Below the pieces are notes generated by a model. That model did not search any database and was not told the origin of the DNA. It saw nothing but the letters and a program-made list of their open reading frames with translations. 64,000 nucleotides of DNA from contig NZ_JAHBAG010000001.1 in NCBI RefSeq assembly GCF_020510445.1, positions 2,890,501 through 2,954,500 on the forward strand, given 5' to 3'. Positions 28,558-36,811 of this stretch are shown one piece after another (position 1 is the stretch's first letter; each line of letters opens with the position of its first letter). The translations under genes were made by a program, and so were the position numbers. Source of the stretch: Hydrogenophaga taeniospiralis. GTDB lineage: Bacteria > Pseudomonadota > Gammaproteobacteria > Burkholderiales > Burkholderiaceae_C.

Positions 28558-29637
28558 CTCGTCTCACAGATACAGGCCTGGGGCCGGGAGCTCGCATTTT
28601 CCCAAATTGGGGTCGCTGGTGTCGATCTTTCTGCGGCCGAGCCCGGTTTGAAGGCCTGGCTGGCCGCCGGGTTTCACGGCGACATGGGTTACATGGCCAG
28701 CCACGGCCTCAAGCGTGCACGCCCGGCCGAGCTGGTGCCGGGCACGGTGAGCGTGGTCACTGCGCGCATGGACTACCTGCCGCGCGACACGCCCGACGAC
28801 TGGCCGAGCCGGGAACTGGCCCGGCTGCAGCGACCCGGCGAAGCGGTGGTGTCGGTCTACGCGCGGGGGCGGGACTACCACAAGGTGTTGCGAAACCGTC
28901 TACAGAAACTGGCCGAGCGCATCGCCCAGGCCGTGGGGCCGCTGGGCCACCGCGTGTTCACCGACTCGGCCCCGGTGCTCGAAGCCGAACTGGCCAGCCG
29001 CAGTGGCCAGGGCTGGCGTGGCAAACACACGCTGGTGCTCAGCCGTGAAGCGGGGTCCATGTTTTTCCTGGGTGAGATCTATCTGGACATTGCCCTGCCG
29101 CCGAGCGAGCCCGTGAGCCCGCACTGCGGCAGCTGCAGCGCCTGCATCGAGGTGTGTCCGACCCAGGCCATTCTCGGCCCGCACCGGCTGGACGCGCGCC
29201 GCTGCATTTCTTACCTGACGATCGAACACGCCGGCGCCATCCCCGAAGACCTGCGCCCGCTGATGGGCAACCGCATCTACGGCTGCGACGACTGCCAGTT
29301 GGTCTGTCCGTGGAACAAGTTCGCGCAGCGCAGCCCGCTGCCCGACTTCGACGAACGCGAGGGCCTGAGTGGGGCGACGCTGATCGAGCTGTTTGCCTGG
29401 ACAGAAGACGAGTTCCTGCGCCGCACCGAAGGCAGCCCGATCCGGCGCATTGGGCACGAGCGCTGGTTGCGCAACATCGCGGTGGCGATGGGCAATGCGC
29501 TGCGGGCGGACCCCGATGCCAGCACCCGGCAGGCCCTGCGCGCCGCGCTGCAATCGAAGGCCGCGGACGCCAGCGCGCTGGTGCGCGAACACGTGGCCTG
29601 GGCGCTGCGCCAGGCCAGCGGCGGCGACGCCTTCTGA
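28531..29637 (+). CDS. queG: Epoxyqueuosine reductase
   Basis: A 368-residue cobalamin-dependent iron-sulfur enzyme that reduces epoxyqueuosine to queuosine in tRNA anticodon loops. Two [4Fe-4S] cysteine sets are complete: CGSCSACIEVCP and CDDCQLVCPWNKF. The DUF1730 region precedes them and HEAT-like C-terminal residues follow (ALVREHVAWALRQASGG). ATG 28531 (MKSGFDAAQL) is preferred; the frame upstream overlaps tsaE. The divergent queG/tsaE pair resembles the enterobacterial yjeS-yjeE neighbourhood. Confidence 0.95.
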   Translation: MKSGFDAAQLVSQIQAWGRELAFSQIGVAGVDLSAAEPGLKAWLAAGFHGDMGYMASHGLKRARPAELVPGTVSVVTARMDYLPRDTPDDWPSRELARLQRPGEAVVSVYARGRDYHKVLRNRLQKLAERIAQAVGPLGHRVFTDSAPVLEAELASRSGQGWRGKHTLVLSREAGSMFFLGEIYLDIALPPSEPVSPHCGSCSACIEVCPTQAILGPHRLDARRCISYLTIEHAGAIPEDLRPLMGNRIYGCDDCQLVCPWNKFAQRSPLPDFDEREGLSGATLIELFAWTEDEFLRRTEGSPIRRIGHERWLRNIAVAMGNALRADPDASTRQALRAALQSKAADASALVREHVAWALRQASGGDAF

Positions 29638-29651
29638 GGCCGCCCCCTCGC

Positions 29652-30101
29652 TCAGGGCTTTTCGACGTTGGCCTGCATGCGTTCGAGCTGAGCCTGCAAG
29701 GCGGCGAGTTCGGCGGCATCGAAGCCGCGCGTGAGCGCCTGTTCAAACCGCATGCGGTGTTGCTGCATCCGGCGGTGCATGGTGTGGCCCTCGGGGGTGA
29801 GCCGCAGCCGCTGGCAGCGACCATCTTGCGGGTCGGGTGCACTTTCCAGCAGGCCGCGTTCGTGCAGCGTCTTGACGATGCGGGCGATCTGGGCCTTGTC
29901 GCGCCCAGAGTGGAGCACCAGCTCGCGCTGGCTGCTGCCTTCGTGGCGCGCCAGGAAGTTCAGCGCGCGCGCTTCCATGAGTGCCAGCCCGTCGCCGTCG
30001 TCGCGCACCGCCTCGTGCATGTGGCGGTGAAAAAAGGTCACCAGACTGTGCAGGCGCTCCAGCACCTCGGACTTTGCGGGAGAGGGTTTGGTGGGGGTCA
30101 T
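29652..30101 (-). CDS. MarR family transcriptional regulator
   Basis: A 149-residue winged-helix regulator. The DNA-binding part is SSQRELVLHSGRDKAQIARIVKTL (about residues 55-80), followed by the wing SAPDPQDGRCQRLRLTPEG. It is transcribed divergently from the siderophore-interacting protein gene. A 19-bp inverted repeat sits in the shared region beside the -10 element of that gene, so it probably represses both genes. The ligand is unknown, but the target suggests iron or redox stress. It converges with queG, 14 bp apart. Confidence 0.9.
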   Translation of the reverse strand: MTPTKPSPAKSEVLERLHSLVTFFHRHMHEAVRDDGDGLALMEARALNFLARHEGSSQRELVLHSGRDKAQIARIVKTLHERGLLESAPDPQDGRCQRLRLTPEGHTMHRRMQQHRMRFEQALTRGFDAAELAALQAQLERMQANVEKP

Positions 30102-30105
30102 ATGG

Positions 30106-30134
30106 TTGACGGTATCATCTAATTAATCCAGAAT
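30106..30134 (+). promoter_or_regulatory. Sigma-70 type promoter of the siderophore-interacting protein gene
   Basis: -35 TTGACG (30106-30111) and -10 CAGAAT (30129-30134) are separated by 17 bases in an AT-rich stretch unlike the surrounding DNA. The gene start is 87 bp downstream. Confidence 0.65.
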
Positions 30135-30152
30135 GGTTGTATCTATCAACCA
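30134..30152. promoter_or_regulatory. Inverted-repeat operator for the MarR regulator
   Basis: TGGTTG-7-CAACCA, perfect six-base arms directly behind the -10 box. In the other direction the same site contains TTGATA, a possible -35 element for the marR gene. Binding here would block both promoters. Confidence 0.7.
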
Positions 30153-30220
30153 ATGAATCGACTGTACACCAGGACCTCTCGGCCTTGCGAGGCGGGTGCC
30201 ATAGCCTGTTCCATACCCTC

Positions 30221-31027
30221 ATGACCACAGACCACACCACCCATTCCCTGGCCGTTCAGCGCCTGCGCCATCCCCTGAAAGTGCGCCGTGTGCAGGTGCA
30301 GCAGGTCCACAGGCTCAGCCCGCACCTGGTGCGCGTGCGCTTTGCCGGTGAAGACCTGCGCGATTTCCACAGCGCCTCGTTCGATGACCACGTCAAGCTC
30401 ATGCTGCCCGCCGATCCGGATGGCCCGCTGGTGTTGCCCGAGCTCGGCCCCGACGGCCCGGTGCTGCCGCCGGACGTTGCGCGTCCGGTCATGCGCGACT
30501 ACACGCCCCGCCACTTCGATCCGCTGGCGGGTGTGCTCGACATCGAATTCGCCTTGCACGGCGAAGGCCATGCCGCCTCGTGGGCCGCGCAGGCGCGGGT
30601 GGGCCAGCAGGCCGGCGTGGGGGGGCCGCGCGGCTCTTTCGTGGTGCCGTTGGGTTTCGACTGGCACCTGCTGGTGGGCGACGAAACCGCCTTGCCCGCC
30701 ATCGCCCGGCGGCTGGAGGCACTGCCGGCGGGCAGTCGGGCCATCGTGATCGCCGAGACGGCCGACCCCGCCGATCGCCGCGAGCTGCAAACCTCGGCGG
30801 CCCTACAGCTGCGCTGGCTCACCGAGGGTGTCGATGGCGGACTGGCCGCGGCGGTGGGCGAGCTGCGCCTGCCCGCTGGCGAGGGCTATGCCTGGGCCGC
30901 CGGGGAAGCGACCGAGATGGCCGCAACACGCCGCGTGCTGGTGGAGCAGCATGGGCTGGCCAAGGAGCGCCTGCGCGCCGCAGCCTATTGGAAACGCGGG
31001 GCCTCGGCCCACCACGAGAACCTGTGA
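30221..31027 (+). CDS. Siderophore-interacting FAD-binding protein
   Basis: A 268-residue cytoplasmic flavoprotein of the SIP/ViuB family, which reduces ferric siderophores with NAD(P)H to release iron. The FAD-binding motif is MRDYTPRHFDP, the beta-barrel segment is DDHVKLMLPAD, and the C-terminus has WAAGEATEMAATRRVL and AYWKRG as in the family. ATG 30221 was chosen; an upstream TTG in frame lies in the operator region. It is controlled by the divergent MarR gene by position. No siderophore uptake gene lies nearby. Confidence 0.92.
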   Translation: MTTDHTTHSLAVQRLRHPLKVRRVQVQQVHRLSPHLVRVRFAGEDLRDFHSASFDDHVKLMLPADPDGPLVLPELGPDGPVLPPDVARPVMRDYTPRHFDPLAGVLDIEFALHGEGHAASWAAQARVGQQAGVGGPRGSFVVPLGFDWHLLVGDETALPAIARRLEALPAGSRAIVIAETADPADRRELQTSAALQLRWLTEGVDGGLAAAVGELRLPAGEGYAWAAGEATEMAATRRVLVEQHGLAKERLRAAAYWKRGASAHHENL

Positions 31028-31064
31028 TTCTGGAGACGGCAGCGGCCCGTCCAGCTTGTTGTTC

Positions 31065-32636
31065 TCAGGCTGCGTGGCGTTGGCGCAGCTCGCGTTTGAG
31101 CAACTTGCCACTTGGGTTCTTCGGCAGGCTGTCGGTGAACACGACGCGCTTCGGGCATTTGAAGCTGGCCATGTGTGCGTTGCAATGCGCCACGACCTCG
31201 TCTTCGGTCAGCGCCTGACCGGCCTTGACCACGATCACCGCCGTCACCGCCTCGACCCACTTCGGGTCGGGCAGGCCGATCACCGCCACCTCGCTCACCG
31301 CGCGCAGGCGGTAGATCATTTCTTCCACCTCGCGGCTGGCCACGTTTTCGCCGCCGGTCTTGATCATGTCCTTCTTGCGGTCCACGACGGTGATGAAGCC
31401 TTCGCTGTCGATCATGGCGAGGTCGCCGCTGTGGAACCAGTCACCCTCGAAGCTGGCGGCGGTGCGCTCGGGGTCGTTGAAATAGCCGAGCATCAGGTGG
31501 GGCGAGCGGTGCACGATCTCGCCGACCTCGCCCGCGGCCACGTCCTGCATGGCGTCGTTGACCACCCGGGTCTCCACGTTGAGCACCGCCTTGCCGCAGG
31601 AGCCGGGTTTGCGCAACTGGTCGTCCGGGCCGAGCATGGTGGCCAGCGGCGCGATCTCGGTCTGGCCGTACAGGTTCCACAGCCGCACGGCCGGCAGGCG
31701 TGTGGCCAGTTCCTTCAACACTTCGACCGGCATGATGGACGCGCCGTAGTAGCCCTTGGCCAGGCTGCCCAGCTTGTTGGCGTCGAACAGCGGCGAACGC
31801 AGCAGCGCGATCCACACGGTGGGCGGGGCGAAGAAGCTCGTGATTTGCAGCCTCTCAATCAGTGCGAGCAGGTTGTCCGGCGTGGGCTTGCTGGTGATGA
31901 CGTTGCTGCTGCCGATGTAGATGGCCGGACCGAAGAACACGTCGAGCTGCGCGCAGTGGTACAGCGGCAGGGCGTGCAAGGCGCGGTCGGCCTCGGCGAT
32001 CTCGGCGTTGATCACGCAGCTCACGTACTGCCACAGCACGGCGTCGTGCGTGAGCATGGCGCCTTTGGGGCTCGACTCTGTGCCGCTGGTGTAGACGATC
32101 TGGGCCAGATCCAGACTGCCCAGCGCCACCTCGGGCAGGGTATCGGTGCAGGCGGCGAGTTCGTCGAAGTGGTGCATGCCATCCGCGGGCTCGCTCGGGT
32201 CTTCGCTGGGCAGCCAGATGAACTGTTGCACCTGCGTCTCCAACGCCGAGGCCTCGCGCGCCAGCCCGGCCAGGCCGCTGTCGGTGGCCAGTGTCCGGGC
32301 GCCGGCGTGTCGCAGGATGTAGGCCACCTCATCGGCCTTGAGCATGAAGTTGATCGGCACCAGCACCGCGCCGCGGCGGGCCAATGCGAAGCGCAGCGCC
32401 GCGAAGCCGTGCGAGTTGCGCGCCAGCACGGCCACCTTGTCGCCTTCACCCACGCCGATGCGGTGCAGGCCGGCGGCCAGGCGGCTGACCAGGGCGTTGA
32501 ACTCGGCGTAGGTCCATTGCGTGCTGCCGCAGACGACGGCGGTCTTGCCGGGCAGGCGGGCGGCGGTGCGGTGCAGGGCGTCGGCGATGGTCTGGCGGCG
32601 AACCACCGGGGCGATGGGCAAGGCAAGGGACGACAT
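31065..32636 (-). CDS. AMP-dependent acyl-CoA synthetase
   Basis: A 523-residue adenylate-forming enzyme that would activate a carboxylic acid to its CoA thioester through an acyl-AMP. The P-loop-like motif is YTSGTESSPKGAMLTH, then LYGQTEIAPLATM, DWFHSGDLAMID and the C-terminal Lys region PKNPSGKLLKREL. ATG 32636 has an AGGAG site eight bases upstream. Similarity is to long- or medium-chain and steroid-acid ligases; the acid cannot be named. It diverges from the MlaE-like permease gene with 140 bp between them. Confidence 0.92.
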   Translation of the reverse strand: MSSLALPIAPVVRRQTIADALHRTAARLPGKTAVVCGSTQWTYAEFNALVSRLAAGLHRIGVGEGDKVAVLARNSHGFAALRFALARRGAVLVPINFMLKADEVAYILRHAGARTLATDSGLAGLAREASALETQVQQFIWLPSEDPSEPADGMHHFDELAACTDTLPEVALGSLDLAQIVYTSGTESSPKGAMLTHDAVLWQYVSCVINAEIAEADRALHALPLYHCAQLDVFFGPAIYIGSSNVITSKPTPDNLLALIERLQITSFFAPPTVWIALLRSPLFDANKLGSLAKGYYGASIMPVEVLKELATRLPAVRLWNLYGQTEIAPLATMLGPDDQLRKPGSCGKAVLNVETRVVNDAMQDVAAGEVGEIVHRSPHLMLGYFNDPERTAASFEGDWFHSGDLAMIDSEGFITVVDRKKDMIKTGGENVASREVEEMIYRLRAVSEVAVIGLPDPKWVEAVTAVIVVKAGQALTEDEVVAHCNAHMASFKCPKRVVFTDSLPKNPSGKLLKRELRQRHAA

Positions 32637-32776
32637 GCGGAAAACTCCTGTTACAGCGAGGCCCGCCAAGCGGGGCAAGATGCCCGATTGAAAACCAGTG
32701 AACGCTTTTTGCCATGGGCGTTTACACCACCCCCAGCGCTGCCTGCTGCACAGGTGCGGGGACTATCATCCCAGCC

Positions 32777-33583
32777 ATGAATCCCGCCTCATCCACGCAA
32801 AACGCCTTGTACCGCTGGGGTCGGCAACTGGTCGCTTCGGTGCTGACCTGGTGGCATGTGCTGTTGCTGGGGGCGCAGATCATGGTGCTCGCGCTCCTGC
32901 CGTCGAGCTATCAGGCCGGGGCGCAGCGCCTGGCCGTGCTGCGCAATATCTACCTCGCCACCGCGCCACTGCTGACCTGGTTTCTGGTGCTCTCGGCGCT
33001 CATCAGCCTGGTGCTGATCCGCATCGTGGTGGCCACCGCCTACAGCTATGGCCTGTCGCAGTACGCGCTGGAGGTGCTGGTGCGCACCCTGGTGCTCGAA
33101 CTCATTCCCCTGTACGCCGCGATGTTCGTGGCGGTGCGCTACGCCATGCCCGGCGCGCAGGCCGTGCGGCGCACCCTGTCGCGCCAGCTGCGCGAAGGCG
33201 TGGTGCGCGATCACCAGGAGTTGCTGCGCACCGAGCTGCTGCCGCGCGCCCTGGCCAGCCTGTTTTCGGTGTTGCTGCTGGCCGCGCTGAGCTGTGTGAT
33301 CGCCATCGTGCTGACCTACCTGAACGTGTACGGCTTTTCCCACTGGGCGCTGCCCGCGTACGCGCGCAGTGTGGGCAGCGTGTTCTCGCCCGCCGTGACG
33401 CTGATCTTCTGCCTCAAGACCTTCTTCTTCAGCCTGGCCGTGGCCGTCGTGCCCATGGCCGGCAGCGCCGCCCGCGATCGTGACGGTGGCTACGGCTACC
33501 GCAGCGACATCACCGAATTCGCGCGGCTGCTCTCGGTGGTCGTGCTCATCGAAGTGGCCTCGCTGGTCGGCAACTACTATTGA
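32777..33583 (+). CDS. MlaE-like ABC transporter permease
   Basis: A 268-residue membrane protein with five or six hydrophobic segments that I assign to the MlaE/YrbE permease family of MCE lipid transporters. The basis is its size, its central segment VRTLVLELIPLYAAMFVAVR and its neighbour. It looks diverged from well-known MlaE proteins. An MCE-domain gene follows seven bases later. The ATPase (MlaF type) that normally accompanies these genes is absent here. The predicted role is lipid movement between inner and outer membranes. Confidence 0.75.
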   Translation: MNPASSTQNALYRWGRQLVASVLTWWHVLLLGAQIMVLALLPSSYQAGAQRLAVLRNIYLATAPLLTWFLVLSALISLVLIRIVVATAYSYGLSQYALEVLVRTLVLELIPLYAAMFVAVRYAMPGAQAVRRTLSRQLREGVVRDHQELLRTELLPRALASLFSVLLLAALSCVIAIVLTYLNVYGFSHWALPAYARSVGSVFSPAVTLIFCLKTFFFSLAVAVVPMAGSAARDRDGGYGYRSDITEFARLLSVVVLIEVASLVGNYY

Positions 33584-33589
33584 CACCCC

Positions 33590-34603
33590 ATGAACCCGAC
33601 ACCCACGCCTCCCCCCCCCGACCAGCCGCCGCCGGTGAAGAACCTGGAGCTCAAGGCGGTCATCCTGTTGTTGCTCATGCTGGCGTTGGTGGTGGGCTCG
33701 GCGCTGTATGTGATGTACGCGCGCGGCATGTTCGAGCGCACGCAGCGGCTGGTGCTGGTGTCCGACGACTCCGAGGGGGTGGTGGTCGGCATGGACATGA
33801 CCTTCGCGGGCTTCGCGATCGGCCGCATCTCGCGCATCGAACTCGCCGACGATGGCAACGTGCACTTCCTTGTCGACGTGCCGAGCAAGGACGCGCGCTG
33901 GCTGCGCACCTCCAGCATCTTCACCATGGAACGCAGCCTGGTGGGCGGTACCCGCATCCGGGCCTACAGCGGCATGCTGGAAGACCCCCCGCTCGAAGAC
34001 GGCGCGGTGCGCCAGGTGCTGCGCGGCGACGCGGCGGCCGAAATCCCCAAGCTCACCGCCTCCGTTCGCGAACTGCTGGACAACCTGACCGCGTTGACCC
34101 AGTCCGACGCGGCGCTGGCGCAGAGCCTGACCAACGTGCGGAGCGTGACCGAGCAGCTCAAGGGCCCACAGGGCGCCCTGGGCGTGTTGCTGGGCAACGA
34201 GGCCGACGCCAAGAAGCTTCTGCTCGCCATCGACCGCGCCAACGCGCTGCTGGCACGCTCCGATACCTTGGTCCAGCGGCTCGACAGCCTGGTGGCCAAT
34301 GCCGACCGGCAGGTCTTTGGCCAGGGCGGCGGGCCCGGCGGGCAGGGTGGTCTGGTCAACGACGCACGCGCCACCGTGCAGCAGCTCAACGGCCTGCTCA
34401 CCGATGCCCGTGGCAGCCTGACAAAGGTGGACGCCCTGCTGGTGGAGGCCCAGGGCATTGCCAGCAACACCAAAGAGGCGACGACCGATCTGGGCGCGCT
34501 GCGCAGCGAGGTGGACGCCAGTTTGCGCAAGGTGGACGCGCTGATGAACGACATCAACCGGAAATGGCCGTTTGCCCGCGAGACGGAGATCAAGCTGCCA
34601 TGA
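33590..34603 (+). CDS. MCE domain (MlaD/PqiB-like) protein
   Basis: A 337-residue protein with one N-terminal membrane helix (about residues 22-44, AVILLLLMLALVVGSALYVM), an MCE domain (VSDDSEGVVVGMDMTFAGFA) and a long helical C-terminal part with coiled-coil character. Such proteins form hexameric periplasmic rings that carry lipids. It is coupled to the permease before it, and its stop overlaps the start of the lipoprotein gene (ATGA). Confidence 0.9.
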   Translation: MNPTPTPPPPDQPPPVKNLELKAVILLLLMLALVVGSALYVMYARGMFERTQRLVLVSDDSEGVVVGMDMTFAGFAIGRISRIELADDGNVHFLVDVPSKDARWLRTSSIFTMERSLVGGTRIRAYSGMLEDPPLEDGAVRQVLRGDAAAEIPKLTASVRELLDNLTALTQSDAALAQSLTNVRSVTEQLKGPQGALGVLLGNEADAKKLLLAIDRANALLARSDTLVQRLDSLVANADRQVFGQGGGPGGQGGLVNDARATVQQLNGLLTDARGSLTKVDALLVEAQGIASNTKEATTDLGALRSEVDASLRKVDALMNDINRKWPFARETEIKLP

Positions 34604-35433
34604 CGATGCACACCCCCGTTGCTTGCTCGCTGCGCGTAGCCGCATCCCCCTTCAAGGGGGCAACACCTGTGGCCCGGCGGAGCCGGTTCCACGGTGTTCC
34701 CGGGTTCGGGCACTTCGCGCCGGATGGCGCCCTTGCCGCATCTCCATGGCAACGGATCGCTCGCTGGGCCGTTGTGGTCCTGGGGCTGGCGCTGGCGGCC
34801 TGCGGCAACAACCCGCCCGCGCCCGACTGGCAGATGAATGCCAAGGGCAGCAGCGAGCGTGCTGCCAACGCCTGGCTCGGGGGCAACAACCGGGTGGAAG
34901 CAGCGGAGTTCGCGCGTGCGCGCAGCGAGCTCGCGCGCACGGGGCGGGCCGACCTGCTGGCGCGCATCGAGCTGTTGCGCTGTGCCACGCGTGTGGCGGC
35001 GCTCGAATTCGAGCCTTGCACCGGGTTTGACGCGCTGGCCGCCGATGTCGCGCCGGCCGAACAGGCCTATGCGCGTTACCTGGCGGGCGGTGCCACGGCG
35101 GCCGACGTGCGCCTGCTGCCCCCGGCCCATCAGGCGGTGGCGCAGGTGGTCAACGCGCCCGATGCTGCGCTGGCCTCAATCGAAGAACCCTTGTCGCGTC
35201 TGGTGGCCGCCGGTGTGCTGTTCAAACGGGGCGTGGCCACACCCGGCGTGATCGCCCAGGCGGTGGACACGGCCTCGGCACAGGGTTGGCGCAGGCCCTT
35301 GCTGGCCTGGCTGAAGGTGCAGCAGCAGCGCGCACAGGCCGGTGGTGCGGCGGACGAGGCGGCGCGGATTCAGCGGCGCATTGAGCTGGTGCTGGAGACC
35401 GGTGCCGCCACGGTGCCCGCGCCGGCGAAGTGA
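34600..35433 (+). CDS. Putative lipoprotein of the MCE cluster, repeat-extended N-terminus
   Basis: The frame of 277 codons begins at an ATG overlapping the MCE gene stop. Residues about 4-35 (including FKGATPVARRSRFHGVPG) are the translation of repeat copy H. A genuine lipoprotein signal follows (RIARWAVVVLGLALAACGNN), so the mature protein would start at that Cys. The rest is Ala-rich and helical, with a C-terminal KVQQQRAQAGGAADEAARIQ helix. I do not recognise the family. Its position suggests an outer-membrane partner of the MCE system, analogous to PqiC. Initiation may occur after the repeat. Confidence 0.7.
   Translation: MTMHTPVACSLRVAASPFKGATPVARRSRFHGVPGFGHFAPDGALAASPWQRIARWAVVVLGLALAACGNNPPAPDWQMNAKGSSERAANAWLGGNNRVEAAEFARARSELARTGRADLLARIELLRCATRVAALEFEPCTGFDALAADVAPAEQAYARYLAGGATAADVRLLPPAHQAVAQVVNAPDAALASIEEPLSRLVAAGVLFKRGVATPGVIAQAVDTASAQGWRRPLLAWLKVQQQRAQAGGAADEAARIQRRIELVLETGAATVPAPAK
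34611..34700. repeat. Dispersed palindromic repeat, copy H, inside a reading frame
   Basis: Reverse-orientation copy (CCCCCTTCAAGGGGG, then GGCCCGGCGGAGCCGGTTCCAC) lying between the coupled start codon and the lipoprotein signal sequence. It keeps the frame open. Confidence 0.8.
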
Positions 35434-35459
35434 CGCGGGCGCGTCCAGCGCCGCCCATG

Positions 35460-35494
35460 AAAAAGCCGGGCAGATGGTGACACCTGTCCGGCTT
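35460..35494 (-). terminator. Rho-independent terminator behind the tRNA genes
   Basis: Minus-strand reading: 11-bp stem (AAGCCGGACAG/CTGCCCGGCTT, one G-U pair) with a ten-base loop and TTTTT. It lies ten bases beyond the tRNA-Lys 3' end. Confidence 0.85.
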
Positions 35495-35503
35495 CCTGCA
35501 TGT

Positions 35504-35579
35504 TGGTGGGGGCAGTAGGATTCGAACCTACGACCTACTGATTAAGAGTCAGCTGCTCTACCAACTGAGCTATACCCCC
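35504..35579 (-). tRNA. tRNA-Lys (CTT)
   Basis: A 76-nt cloverleaf with acceptor stem starting GGGGGTA, D arm AGCTCAGTTGGTAGAGC, anticodon loop CTCTTAA (anticodon CTT, reading AAG), T arm GGTTCGAATCC and an encoded CCA end. Confidence 0.95.
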
Positions 35580-35586
35580 TGGGCGA

Positions 35587-35662
<76 letters not shown>

Positions 35663-35780
35663 AGAAGCCGCAGATTGTAGCAGCCCTTTGCGGGGCTTCC
35701 GGCCGGTACAAGGTGGCTGGCTCGCCATTTTTGAGGCGATGCGAACGGCGCCACCGTCGGCCGGCTGGCCGGCCGAGCGA

Positions 35781-36683
35781 TCACGCCATGCCGTTGCGGC
35801 TGGCGAGCTCCACGAACAGGGCCGAGTGGTCCAGGTCGGCCAGACCGTGGTCGGCGGCCTGCGCGAACAGCTGTTCGAACAGCGCGGTGATCGGGGCTTC
35901 AAAGCCGATCTCGCGCGCCGTGGTCATCGCGTTGCGCATGTCCTTCAGTTGCACCGAGATGGCGCCGCGTTTGGCGAAATCGCGTTCGACCATGCGCTGG
36001 CCGTGCACCTGCAGGATGCGGCTATCGGCAAAACCACCGGTGATGGCCTGCCGGACCTTGGCCATGTCGGCGCCGCCTTTCTCACACAGCAGCAGCGCTT
36101 CGGCCACCGCGCCGATGGTGATGCCCACGATCATCTGGTTGGCGAGTTTGGCGAGCTGGCCCGAGCCGTGCGGCCCCACGTGGGTGGGGCGTCCCAGGTG
36201 CTCGAAGACGGGTCGGGCACGCTCGAAGTCCGCCGGTTTGCCGCCCGCCATGATGGCCAGCGTGGCCTGTTCGGCGCCCACCGTACCGCCGGACACCGGT
36301 GCGTCCAGATGCTGTACACCAATGGCGGCGAGCCGGGCCGCGTGGTCGCGCGCCTGGCGCGGCTGGATCGACGACATGTCCACCATCAGCGTGCCGGGGC
36401 GCAGTCCATCGGTGGTGCCCTGCCGGAACAGCACGTCTTCGACCACCTTGCCGTCTTCGAGCAGGGTGATCACCAGATCGGCCTGCGCCACCGCCAGCGC
36501 CGGGGTGTCGCAGACCTGGGCGCCAAAGGGCCGCAGGCGTTCGGCCTTGGCGGGCGAGCGGTTCCAGGCGCTCACCTGGTAACCGGCCTCGCACAGCCGG
36601 CGGGCGATGGGCCAGCCCATCATGCCGATGCCGAGCACGGCGATGTTCTGAACAGGGGAGGGGGTTAGGGTGTCTGGGGTCAC
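35781..36683 (-). CDS. Beta-hydroxyacid dehydrogenase (3-hydroxyisobutyrate dehydrogenase family)
   Basis: A 300-residue NAD(P)-dependent oxidoreductase of the HIBADH/tartronate semialdehyde reductase family. The Rossmann motif is VLGIGMMGWPIARRL (residues about 15-29), the substrate-binding segment is DAPVSGGTVGAEQATLAIM, and the catalytic Lys region is GSGQLAKLANQMI. It oxidises or reduces a small beta-hydroxy acid; which one is not visible. The start is GTG. It lies just behind the GntR-type regulator on the same strand, 128 bp apart with a terminator between, so it is probably transcribed separately. Confidence 0.92.
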   Translation of the reverse strand: MTPDTLTPSPVQNIAVLGIGMMGWPIARRLCEAGYQVSAWNRSPAKAERLRPFGAQVCDTPALAVAQADLVITLLEDGKVVEDVLFRQGTTDGLRPGTLMVDMSSIQPRQARDHAARLAAIGVQHLDAPVSGGTVGAEQATLAIMAGGKPADFERARPVFEHLGRPTHVGPHGSGQLAKLANQMIVGITIGAVAEALLLCEKGGADMAKVRQAITGGFADSRILQVHGQRMVERDFAKRGAISVQLKDMRNAMTTAREIGFEAPITALFEQLFAQAADHGLADLDHSALFVELASRNGMA

Positions 36684-36765
36684 GGAAGAAAAAGGGTGAA
36701 AGGGAGCATCGGGCCCCCGGGAAAAATTGTAGGTGGCGCTGCCGGTGCGACAGCGCCGTCAGGGC

Positions 36766-36801
36766 AAAAAAAGCGGGTTCCAGGCCAGGCCCGGAACCCG
36801 C
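36766..36801 (-). terminator. Rho-independent terminator of the GntR regulator gene
   Basis: Minus-strand reading: stem GCGGGTTCC/GGAACCCGC, 11-base loop, then TTTTTTT. It lies ten bases behind the regulator stop codon. Confidence 0.9.
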
Positions 36802-36811
36802 ACCAAGTGGT

